Shown here piece after piece: positions 1 through 5,655 of a stretch of DNA of 8,113 nt (position 1 is the stretch's first letter; the number at the start of each line of letters is the position of its first letter). The notes beneath the pieces were generated by a model, which saw only the letters and a program-made list of their open reading frames with translations, did not search any database and was not told the origin of the DNA. The stretch lies in assembly GCA_017549665.1 (NCBI GenBank), contig JAFYUD010000101.1, forward strand, positions 1 through 8,113, read 5' to 3'. A program made the position numbers and the translations under genes. The DNA comes from Clostridia bacterium. Its GTDB lineage: Bacteria > Bacillota_A > Clostridia > Oscillospirales > Acutalibacteraceae.

Positions 1-847
1 GTCTGTCCTTTTCCTTAGGAAGATCCTGCCAGTTTGTGTAAAGGTATTCGAGAACCTTTATATACTCCTTGGGTGCCATTGCCATGTCGTCCCTGATAGG
101 AACTCTTGTGTAATCTGCAAAAAAGTCCTTGGGGAATACGTTTCTGTGCTGTACGGGAAGAGGTACGCTGGGCTTGAAGAACATATCGCCGTTTCCTGTT
201 GCGACCTCATTTACACACTTTTCGTACATCTCATAAATCTTCTTCATGGGAAGCATTTTACCGAATGTTGAAAGTGCAAGCACCTGCATTTTCTGAACAA
301 AGGAGTAATTTGAGCTGTCTGTGGGAATAAGTCTGTGACCCATAGCCATACCGTAAATAGCCTTGACCTTGAAAATCTGACTCTTTACCTTTGAAGCTTC
401 TGTATCGTGAAGACAATAAAGCTCAATGAAAATTCTGTTCATTCTCGTGTCGTTGGCAAAGTTATTCTTGCCTCCGTCTGTGCTGAATGAATTTACAGCC
501 TTGCTGTTTCTGTAGTAAATTCTGGGAATGAAATCGCAGAAATACTCACCGAATTCATTGTAATTTATAAACTCAAATTCATCACCGAGTTCATCGGGAA
601 GAACACTTAAAAGCTTATTGAAGTCATCTCTCTTAAGGTCGATATCAATATCATCATCCCAGGGTATGAAATCCTTGTGACGGATTGCGCCTAAAAGCGT
701 ACCGCCGCTGAGTGAATAATGAAGTCCGTATTTTTCGCATATTCTGTCTACTTCACGGAGAATCTTAAGCTCGATGCCCTGAATCTCATGAAGTTTTGCT
801 TTCTGCTCATCAGTGAAGTCCTTATAGAGCTGCTGTGCAATTTCCAT
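1..847 (-). CDS. LicD family phosphotransferase (nucleotidyltransferase fold), 3' end beyond window
   Basis: Translating the minus strand from ATG at 847 gives 282 residues with no stop up to the window edge. The LicD signature is clear: SGGTLLGAIRH at residues 47-57, then D59 and the metal-binding cluster W63-D64-D65-D66-I67-D68. LicD proteins transfer phosphocholine or related phospho-groups from a CDP-activated donor to cell-surface glycans such as teichoic acid, capsule or LPS, acting at the cytoplasmic face of the membrane. The visible end (residues 272-282, with WQDLP followed by charged residues) resembles the usual C-terminus, so only a few residues are probably missing. The start is supported by AAAGGAT at 855-860, seven bases upstream, and by a promoter further upstream. 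No membrane segment is seen. The family is sure; the donor (choline, glycerol, ribitol or another group) and the acceptor cannot be told from the sequence. Confidence 0.93.
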   Translation of the reverse strand, partial: MEIAQQLYKDFTDEQKAKLHEIQGIELKILREVDRICEKYGLHYSLSGGTLLGAIRHKDFIPWDDDIDIDLKRDDFNKLLSVLPDELGDEFEFINYNEFGEYFCDFIPRIYYRNSKAVNSFSTDGGKNNFANDTRMNRIFIELYCLHDTEASKVKSQIFKVKAIYGMAMGHRLIPTDSSNYSFVQKMQVLALSTFGKMLPMKKIYEMYEKCVNEVATGNGDMFFKPSVPLPVQHRNVFPKDFFADYTRVPIRDDMAMAPKEYIKVLEYLYTNWQDLPKEKDR

Positions 848-884
848 AGTGACATCCTTTCATAATATATACTCAAACATAGTC

Positions 885-913
885 ATTGTATCACAAATTC
901 ACCTGTTTTGCAA
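885..913 (-). promoter_or_regulatory. Sigma-A type promoter of the LicD gene
   Basis: On the minus strand TTGCAA (908-913) and TACAAT (885-890) are separated by exactly 17 bp. The predicted transcript start is near 878, giving a leader of about 30 bases that carries the AAAGGAT ribosome binding site at 855-860. The -10 box matches the consensus at five of six positions and the -35 box at four of six. Confidence 0.75.
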
Positions 914-917
914 CATT

Positions 918-939
918 TTTATTTGAGCGCTCAAATAAA
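918..939. promoter_or_regulatory. Perfect 22-bp palindrome, candidate shared operator
   Basis: Half-site TTTATTTGAGC is followed directly by its exact reverse complement GCTCAAATAAA, with no spacer and with CG at the centre (928/929). It lies between the two divergent promoters, 5 bp upstream of the LicD -35 box and 21 bp upstream of the phosphodiesterase -35 box. Even-length palindromes with a central CG are characteristic of LacI/GalR-family operators. No LacI-family gene lies in the window, so the regulator is unknown. A terminator role is unlikely: the symmetry has no loop, and it lies upstream of both genes rather than after a gene. Confidence 0.65.
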
Positions 940-960
940 TCATTTATTTTTTATTATCAG

Positions 961-989
961 TTGACTTTTTCTATATGCTGTAATATTAT
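961..989 (+). promoter_or_regulatory. Sigma-A type promoter of the phosphodiesterase-YhcH operon
   Basis: TTGACT (961-966) and TATTAT (984-989) are 17 bp apart, each one mismatch from consensus. Transcription should begin near 996, about 30 bases before the start codon. An AAGGAG ribosome binding site follows at 1012-1017. Confidence 0.82.
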
Positions 990-1025
990 TTAACTGAATT
1001 AATACAAAAAAAAGGAGTAATTCCC

Positions 1026-1799
1026 ATGTCACAAAAAGTTATTCTTGTACTTGTTGATGGTATGCGACCTGACGGAATGATGCAGTGCGGCAATCCGTTT
1101 GCTGAAAAAATCGTCGCAAAATCAACATATTCACTTACGGCACAGACTGTGCTTCCTTCTGTCACACTTCCCTGTCACATGTCATTATTCCACAGCGTTG
1201 ATCCTCAGCGTCACGGAATACTTTCAAACACATACGCACCTCAGGTACGTCCCATTGAAGGTCTTTTCGACAGACTTGACAAATTCGACAAGAAATGCGC
1301 ATTTTTCTACACATGGGAAGAGCTTCGTGATCTCAGCCGTCCTGATCATCTTCACACTGCAATGTGCTTCAATCAGCACAAGCAGTCAGATACTGACACA
1401 AAAATCACAAAGGCTGCTATCGAATACATCAACGAAGAAGCTCCCGATTTTATGTTCCTTTATCTTGGCGAAACAGATGAAGTCGGCGGTCACGACTGCG
1501 GCTGGATGAGTGAGCAGTACATGAAGAGTGTCAGCAAGGCTCTCAGCTGTGTTGAAAATCTTCAGAACAGCATTGATCCGGACTATAACATCATTCTTAT
1601 TGCAGACCACGGCGGTCATGACCGTTCTCACGGCTCAGATATGCCTGAAGATATGACAATACCCATCGTCTGCTGCGGTCCCGCATTTGAAGAAGGCAAG
1701 GAAGTAAGCGGGCTTTCCATCAAGGATATAGCAGTTACTGTTGCAAAGCTTCTTGAAGTTTCTCCTGCCAAGGAATGGGAAGGCAAATCAATTATCTGA
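1026..1799 (+). CDS. Alkaline phosphatase superfamily phosphodiesterase/pyrophosphatase-like enzyme
   Basis: This 257-residue protein carries the metal and nucleophile motifs of the type I phosphodiesterase/nucleotide pyrophosphatase group of the alkaline phosphatase superfamily. VLVDG (8-12) supplies metal ligand D11. The segment LPSVTLPCH (43-51) carries the probable nucleophile T47, followed by the family-typical HGILSN stretch (63-68). D151 and H156 lie in ETDEVGGHDCGW, and ADHGGH (193-198) plus H202 complete the two-metal site. Such enzymes hydrolyse phosphodiesters or phosphonates. No signal peptide or membrane helix is present, so it should act in the cytoplasm, unlike most NPP enzymes. 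It is compact for the group, with little capping domain. The start is supported by AAGGAG at 1012-1017. It forms an operon with the YhcH-type gene 12 bp downstream. The family is secure; the substrate is unknown. Confidence 0.9.
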   Translation: MSQKVILVLVDGMRPDGMMQCGNPFAEKIVAKSTYSLTAQTVLPSVTLPCHMSLFHSVDPQRHGILSNTYAPQVRPIEGLFDRLDKFDKKCAFFYTWEELRDLSRPDHLHTAMCFNQHKQSDTDTKITKAAIEYINEEAPDFMFLYLGETDEVGGHDCGWMSEQYMKSVSKALSCVENLQNSIDPDYNIILIADHGGHDRSHGSDMPEDMTIPIVCCGPAFEEGKEVSGLSIKDIAVTVAKLLEVSPAKEWEGKSII

Positions 1800-1811
1800 T
1801 AAGGTGATATT

Positions 1812-2255
1812 ATGAATAACAAATACGAGAAAGTAAGAAATCTGTCAGAAGAAGCATTCGAATTCTGCCTCAGACTTCAGAACGAAAAGGTTGAAGACGG
1901 AAGATACGACCTTACTGACAAAATTTTTGCAAATGTTATGACTTACGAAACAAAGCTGCGTAAGGATTGCTGCTTTGAAGCACACAAAAAGTATATTGAT
2001 ATACAGATTATCATCGACGGCTGCGAAATTATCGCATCAGAGCATATTGATGTGATGCACAGATACAATTGTCTGACACCTTTCGGTGATGGCGACACAG
2101 AGCTTTTTGAAATCAACAACGAATGCATCGACAATGTACTGAGCAACGGTGATTTTATTATTCTTTATCCTGAAGATGCACATATGCCCTGCGTCTGTGC
2201 AGGCGGTCAGAAAACAGTCAGAAAAGCTGTTATAAAAGTGCCTGTTGATTTATAA
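1812..2255 (+). CDS. YhcH/YjgK/YiaL family protein (cupin-like, sugar metabolism)
   Basis: The 147-residue length matches the family (about 150). Typical signatures are FEAHKKYIDIQ (55-65), with the conserved E56, H58 and D63, then ILYPEDAHMP (117-126) with H124, and the closing RKAVIKVPVDL. Members are small double-stranded beta-helix proteins with a polar metal-binding pocket. They include YhcH/NanQ of sialic acid catabolism, YiaL of carbohydrate catabolism, EbgC (beta subunit of the evolved beta-galactosidase) and TabA; sugar anomerisation has been shown for NanQ. The gene starts 12 bp after the phosphodiesterase stop, with AAGGTG at 1801-1806, so the two are cotranscribed and probably share a pathway. 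No nan genes accompany it, so a sialic acid role is not implied. The family call is firm; the sugar is unknown. Confidence 0.9.
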   Translation: MNNKYEKVRNLSEEAFEFCLRLQNEKVEDGRYDLTDKIFANVMTYETKLRKDCCFEAHKKYIDIQIIIDGCEIIASEHIDVMHRYNCLTPFGDGDTELFEINNECIDNVLSNGDFIILYPEDAHMPCVCAGGQKTVRKAVIKVPVDL

Positions 2256-2269
2256 TTTTTTTCACACAA

Positions 2270-2300
2270 AAAAAGGACAACTTTGAAAGTTGTCCTTTTT
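2270..2300. terminator. Strong bidirectional rho-independent terminator
   Basis: GGACAACTTT (2275-2284) pairs perfectly with AAAGTTGTCC (2286-2295). The hairpin is flanked by a run of A on the left and T on the right, so it works on both strands. It closes the phosphodiesterase-YhcH operon from the left and the transporter gene from the right. Confidence 0.93.
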
Positions 2301-2304
2301 ATTA

Positions 2305-3870
2305 TTATTTATCAACATTCTGACGCTGCTTCTTGCTTTCTGATTCAAGAACAGCAACATCGCCTGAGTCTGCAGCCTTCTGAAGTCTTGCACGTCTTTC
2401 AAGAAGCTCTGCATACATGATCTCTTTCTTCTTACCGTCAAGATCATAGAACAGCATGGGAATAACACCGAATGCACCGGTAATTGCAGGAACGATTGTG
2501 AACATAGCAAACATGTAGAATTTAACACTGTCTGTCTGCTCTCTGCCTGCAACGTATGCTGCCTGATCGTATTTAACGAGTTTTTTCAGAGCTGTACTGA
2601 TAAGTCCTGAGAACTTTGCTGAAACCTTTGTGGCAATATCTCTTGCAACAGCGGTCATCGCTTCAGTTCTGTAACCGTTCTTCCATTCACAGTAGTCCAT
2701 TGATTCGTTGAACATTTCTGTACCGATAACAGAACGTGTGCCGTAGAAGAGTGTCCAGATAATCTCATAGATACTCATGACGATAAGCATACCGATTGTG
2801 CTCTGGTAAATACCGCCCTTCTTGGTCTTCCAGTTCATACCGACACATCCGATACCGAATACGAAGATACTCAGGAAGTTGGAGATATATCTTGTAGAGA
2901 TATAAAGAAGCTTACTTGAGAAATGTCTGCGCAGCCAGGGAACATAAGCATAGGAAACAGGGCTTATGGGGGCTGCAGCAATACCTGTAATCATTGTCAT
3001 TGATGCAAGGTGAAGAACGTCTATGTAGTAGTCACTCTTACTTCCGCCGATACCGAAGCTGGACAGGAAGTCACAGAGTGTCAGCAGCAGCATTGGCTTA
3101 TTGTTTATGATTGACTTCATACCCTGCATAATACTGGGTGATTCAACGGACTGCATAATTCGTTCTCTTGAATTTGAGAAGAACCAGAACGACATACCGC
3201 TGGAAACGATTGTTGTAAAAACGCCCATACCTACGAATGTTGTAAGGTAAAGAGTGCTCTTCGATGCCTTACCGACACTGTTATCGATAATATCAAGGAT
3301 AATGGTTGTTATCTGTTCAGGAAGCTTTTCACCGAATGTACCGGAAGCAAAGTTTGCCAGAGTAATCAACCTCGTTCGGTCAACAGGATGCGGCGTTATG
3401 GTCGACAGCAATCCGTTACGGGCAATATTCTGGAATGTACCGATACCCTCACGAACGAAAGCAAGAAGAACATAGAATATAAACTTTGTCATATCCATTG
3501 ATGTTCTGCCTGTAAAAATAAGGGGCATCAACCAATAAAGACAGGTACCGATAAGTCCGGGAACGGCAAGAGCAAGCAGATAAGGTCTGAACTTACCCCA
3601 ACGTGTACGTGTCTTATCAACAAGAGCACCCATAAAAATATCGTTTACAATATCCCATACACCGTTGATTGCCTGTTCAATCATCTGAAGCGACAGGTCA
3701 ACCTGAACGATATTGGTAATAAAACGACCGGAATACATATTGATGTTAAAGCTCTGGGCTGCGTCCCAGAGAACAAATCCGACAGTTTCCTTTCTTCCGA
3801 CATATCTTCGGTTTTCGTAGACATAACCGGTATTGAGGTCTGTGGACTGTGTTGCATTATTGTCAGCCAA
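2305..3870 (-). CDS. GPH-family (MelB-like) sugar:cation symporter, MFS
   Basis: Inner-membrane sugar transporter of the glycoside-pentoside-hexuronide:cation symporter family, 521 residues from the chosen start, with multiple hydrophobic helices. The diagnostic stretch is WDIVND followed by DKTRTRWGKFRPY (residues about 72-97). It places D73, N76 and D77 at the positions of the MelB cation-site residues D55, N58 and D59. A second family motif, DYCEWKNGYRTEA, appears near 392-404. The C-terminal tail of about 40 residues is highly charged and probably cytoplasmic. Start choice: AGGAG at 3880-3884 touches the upstream TTG at 3879, which is too close. It lies 9 bases from the TTG at 3870, which gives an N-terminus beginning MADNNATQ. 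The gene converges on the YhcH operon and has its own promoter. The substrate is probably a glycoside or oligosaccharide but cannot be read from the sequence. Confidence 0.9.
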   Translation of the reverse strand: MADNNATQSTDLNTGYVYENRRYVGRKETVGFVLWDAAQSFNINMYSGRFITNIVQVDLSLQMIEQAINGVWDIVNDIFMGALVDKTRTRWGKFRPYLLALAVPGLIGTCLYWLMPLIFTGRTSMDMTKFIFYVLLAFVREGIGTFQNIARNGLLSTITPHPVDRTRLITLANFASGTFGEKLPEQITTIILDIIDNSVGKASKSTLYLTTFVGMGVFTTIVSSGMSFWFFSNSRERIMQSVESPSIMQGMKSIINNKPMLLLTLCDFLSSFGIGGSKSDYYIDVLHLASMTMITGIAAAPISPVSYAYVPWLRRHFSSKLLYISTRYISNFLSIFVFGIGCVGMNWKTKKGGIYQSTIGMLIVMSIYEIIWTLFYGTRSVIGTEMFNESMDYCEWKNGYRTEAMTAVARDIATKVSAKFSGLISTALKKLVKYDQAAYVAGREQTDSVKFYMFAMFTIVPAITGAFGVIPMLFYDLDGKKKEIMYAELLERRARLQKAADSGDVAVLESESKKQRQNVDK

Positions 3871-3900
3871 AAATAACAACTCCTGTCACAGTGATATTAC

Positions 3901-3912
3901 AATATGCATATT
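3901..3912. promoter_or_regulatory. 12-bp palindrome across the transporter transcription start, possible operator
   Basis: AATATGCATATT is a perfect palindrome. It overlaps the -10 box (3910-3915) and the predicted start point near 3903, where a repressor would block transcription. The region is AT-rich, so chance is possible. Confidence 0.35.
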
Positions 3913-3938
3913 ATATCATGCTTTTCACCAAAATGCAA
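3910..3938 (-). promoter_or_regulatory. Extended -10 promoter of the GPH transporter
   Basis: On the minus strand a perfect TATAAT (3910-3915) is preceded by the extended -10 element TGA. TTGCAT (3933-3938) lies 17 bp upstream as a weak -35 box. The expected transcript start is near 3903, about 33 bases before the TTG start codon. Confidence 0.82.
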
Positions 3939-3979
3939 CAATAATTATATATACTTATTTATTTTTTTGTTAAATTTAT

Positions 3980-4011
3980 ATTCAGAATAAAACAAATTCA
4001 GAATAAAACAA
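3980..4011. repeat. Two tandem copies of a 16-bp unit
   Basis: ATTCAGAATAAAACAA occurs twice back to back (3980-3995 and 3996-4011) in the gap between the transporter promoter and the dockerin-gene terminator. The identical copies suggest a recent slippage duplication. The second copy runs into the A-run that forms the T-tract of the terminator on the minus strand. Confidence 0.9.
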
Positions 4012-4036
4012 AAAAAGGACAGGAAAACCTGTCCCG
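4011..4036 (-). terminator. Rho-independent terminator of the dockerin gene
   Basis: Read on the minus strand, GGACAGG, a TTTT loop and CCTGTCC (4017-4034) are followed by a run of T. It begins about 20 bases after the dockerin stop codon. The plus strand also has a T-run after the hairpin, so it may insulate both ways. Confidence 0.9.
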
Positions 4037-4054
4037 TTTTTTGTTAATCAAGAA

Positions 4055-4465
4055 TTAAAGCTCAACTGTGCCGAATGCAGGATCAAGATTTGCAGAAACT
4101 CTGAGAATTGCTCTTGCGTCTGCAGCGATGATCTTGTTGTCAGCATTTACGTCTGCAAGAACAAGCTGAACATCATCAAGTGTTTCAAGCTGTGCAGCAA
4201 CACGAAGTGCAAGACGAGCGTCAGCAGCTTCAACCTTACCGTTAAGGTCTACGTCACCCATAAGGTATGTTGTTGTTGCTTCTGATGCATCTTCTGAACC
4301 AGTTGTATCTTCAGCAGTTACATCTTCAACAGTTACGTCTTCTGATGAAACTTCCTCTGTCATGAAACCAAGAGAAGCATTGTCAGCGAAAACAGCAACT
4401 ACTGTACCGGCAACGAAAACAAGTGCAAGGATGCAGCATACAAGTGTCTTAATGTTTTTGCTCAT
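4055..4465 (-). CDS. Small exported dockerin-only protein
   Basis: The 136-residue protein has three parts. A signal peptide covers residues 1-27, with a hydrophobic core and probable cleavage after VFA. An acidic Thr/Glu/Asp linker covers about 28-66, with loosely repeated TVEDV-like units. A type I dockerin domain covers about 69-128. Both EF-hand-like calcium loops are complete: D71, D73, N75, K77, D82 and D105, N107, D109, K111, D116, each followed by an ADAR-starting helix. Positions 10-11 of both loops, which often determine cohesin recognition, are Ala-Ala. There is no catalytic or binding module, lipobox or LPXTG anchor, which is unusual because dockerins are normally attached to enzymes. 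The start is fixed by AAGGAGG at 4474-4480. It is flanked by its own promoter and terminator. Binding to a cohesin partner is likely from the family but not shown. Confidence 0.9.
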   Translation of the reverse strand: MSKNIKTLVCCILALVFVAGTVVAVFADNASLGFMTEEVSSEDVTVEDVTAEDTTGSEDASEATTTYLMGDVDLNGKVEAADARLALRVAAQLETLDDVQLVLADVNADNKIIAADARAILRVSANLDPAFGTVEL

Positions 4466-4490
4466 GTTATTTTCCTCCTTGAAAATTCAC

Positions 4491-4532
4491 GCGGTCAGGG
4501 ACCGTGATAACCACGGAAATCAACGAAACCGC
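4491..4532 (-). promoter_or_regulatory. Potentially structured 5' leader of the dockerin gene
   Basis: The leader of about 108 bases, from the predicted start near 4573, can form an outer stem of GCGGT with ACCGC (4528-4532 with 4491-4495). The outer stem would enclose a hairpin, CCGTG-GTTAT-CACGG (4502-4516). A competing hairpin, GGTC with GACC (4493-4503), uses bases from both stems. The structure ends ten bases before the ribosome binding site. I do not recognise a known riboswitch class; the stems are short and the call is tentative. Confidence 0.35.
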
Positions 4533-4579
4533 AATTTTAAGTATTATGTCTTGTGAATCCAAAGTACAAGAACACATGT

Positions 4580-4608
4580 ATGATACCATAAAACAAGCCT
4601 GAAATCAA
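4580..4608 (-). promoter_or_regulatory. Extended -10 promoter of the dockerin gene
   Basis: On the minus strand TATCAT (4580-4585) is preceded by TGG, an extended -10 element. TTGATT (4603-4608) lies 17 bp upstream. The start point should be near 4573, leaving an unusually long leader for this window. Confidence 0.78.
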
Positions 4609-4685
4609 GTCCTTTTTCTGTTTTTTTGTCCGTCAATACCAACAAATTTATGGATTTATTGCAAATTTATTTACATGAATAATTA

Positions 4686-4718
4686 GATAACTTAAACAAA
4701 AGTATCTGATAACTTAAA
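4686..4718. repeat. 11-bp direct repeat at the end of the acidic-linker protein gene
   Basis: GATAACTTAAA occurs at 4686-4696 and 4708-4718, a 22-bp period (about two helical turns). The second copy overlaps the stop codon of the neighbouring gene. Just beyond, CAAATTTAT also occurs twice (4643-4651 and 4662-4670). No clear terminator hairpin was found between this gene and the dockerin promoter. Confidence 0.6.
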
Positions 4719-5532
4719 AATCAACAGAATATGCAGTGAGTATGAATCCATTTCCTGTATCAAGAAGCTCTGCATTTCCGCTTGCATACACAGTCCCGTT
4801 CTTCTTTGCCTGAGCTGCCGTCATGTCACTTGTGACACCTTCAGAATAAATTGTGAATGTAACGGAAATTCTGTCTGCACTCTGCATCACCGTGTCCGCA
4901 ACAGTTACATTCATGTGGCTGATTCCGTCTGCCGCAGGTGTATAAAAATACCCGTCACGATACATGAAATACTGATAGGAATTTTCAGTATAAGCAGATT
5001 CAAGCGCAATATCGACACCGAAAAAGTCATTGATAATCCGTTTAGCTTCTGATGCCTTTATGCCGTTATGCATACCATTTTCAGCATCTGCGTATCCTGT
5101 GACAATCCCCTTTGATTTTTCATATTTTTCTGCATAAAGATAAGCAAATTTCAGCAGTTCGTAATCATTGAATTTATCCTGCAAAAAATCATATTTTTCA
5201 CTGAAATACAGCCCTGAAAAAATACTCAGAAATTCATTGACCGACACAACATCGAGCTTTTCGGGAGCATCATTCTCTTCCTTTTTATCATTATCGACAT
5301 TCTCAGGGTTTTCATCTTTTTCTTCAGCTGCATTATCTTCTTCAGGAAGCCCGGCTTCATCTTCATGTGCCTCTTCATAATATGAATCCTGCACCACAGC
5401 CGTTGTTTCAACTGCAGAAGTATCCTCCGAAAAAGACAGCATCCCCTTGTCATTAAGGTAAAGACAAACGGCTGATGCACCTGCAACAATCGTTATTATA
5501 CCAAGCGTAAAAAATGCCTTCGCTTTGTTCAT
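4714..5532 (-). CDS. Membrane-anchored protein with acidic linker and unrecognised C-terminal domain
   Basis: The 272-residue protein is not one I recognise. Residues 6-27 form a single hydrophobic segment after a short basic N-terminus (MNKAKAFF), so it is an N-terminal anchor or signal. C23 is preceded by AV, which does not fit a lipobox. Residues about 50-92 are a low-complexity linker very rich in Glu, Asp and Asn. Residues 93-272 look globular: a helical part (about 97-171) is followed by a strand-rich part with aromatic residues (YQYFMYRDGYFYTPAADG at 186-203) and a beta-like C-terminus. The layout is that of an extracellular domain held away from the membrane by a charged spacer. The start is supported by AGGAGGAG at 5538-5545. 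It is divergent from a TetR regulator, which may control it. Function is unknown. Confidence 0.85.
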   Translation of the reverse strand: MNKAKAFFTLGIITIVAGASAVCLYLNDKGMLSFSEDTSAVETTAVVQDSYYEEAHEDEAGLPEEDNAAEEKDENPENVDNDKKEENDAPEKLDVVSVNEFLSIFSGLYFSEKYDFLQDKFNDYELLKFAYLYAEKYEKSKGIVTGYADAENGMHNGIKASEAKRIINDFFGVDIALESAYTENSYQYFMYRDGYFYTPAADGISHMNVTVADTVMQSADRISVTFTIYSEGVTSDMTAAQAKKNGTVYASGNAELLDTGNGFILTAYSVDF

Positions 5533-5544
5533 CGTATCTCCTCC

Positions 5545-5556
5545 TGTTATATAACA
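5545..5556. promoter_or_regulatory. 12-bp palindrome at the transcription start of the acidic-linker gene, candidate TetR operator
   Basis: TGTTATATAACA is a perfect palindrome. It directly follows the -10 box (5557-5562) of the leftward promoter and covers its predicted start point near 5550. The divergent gene encodes a TetR-family protein, and such regulators usually bind palindromes next to their own gene. The link is inferred from position. Confidence 0.45.
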
Positions 5557-5585
5557 AGTATATCATCTTCACGCATTCTTTTCAA
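5557..5585 (-). promoter_or_regulatory. Promoter of the acidic-linker membrane protein
   Basis: On the minus strand TTGAAA (5580-5585) and TATACT (5557-5562) are 17 bp apart, each one mismatch from consensus. A TGA extended element precedes the -10 box. The leader is short, about 18 bases, and contains the ribosome binding site. Confidence 0.82.
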
Positions 5586-5626
5586 TAAGATTTTATCGGA
5601 ACTGTTGAGAATTATTCCACAGAGTG

Positions 5627-5655
5627 TTGACTTTCACTTTATATTTTTGTATAAT
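5627..5655 (+). promoter_or_regulatory. Near-consensus promoter of the TetR-family gene
   Basis: TTGACT (5627-5632) and a perfect TATAAT (5650-5655) are separated by 17 bp. The transcript should start near 5662, which excludes the in-frame TTG at 5605 as the start of the regulator and supports ATG at 5701. The -10 box is part of a TATAATTATA palindrome (5650-5659), which could be an autoregulatory site but is weak evidence in AT-rich DNA. Confidence 0.85.

Noticed and set aside
918..939. Reading the 22-bp palindrome as a terminator
   Set aside because: It has no loop, lies upstream of both divergent genes, and neither gene ends there.
1099..1509. Overlapping plus-strand frame inside the phosphodiesterase gene
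   Set aside because: The enclosing frame has full family motifs and a good start signal; this frame shows no domain and no ribosome binding site.
1812..2255. Assigning the YhcH-type gene to sialic acid catabolism
   Set aside because: No nan genes or sialic acid transporter are present in the window, and the family serves several sugars.
5168..5380. Plus-strand serine-rich reading frame
   Set aside because: It is the antisense of the Glu/Asp-rich linker of the membrane protein; such codons read as Ser on the other strand, and no ribosome binding site supports it.
4714..5532. Lipoprotein assignment for the acidic-linker protein based on C23
   Set aside because: The residues before the cysteine (SAV) do not fit a lipobox, which needs Gly, Ala or Ser directly before Cys.
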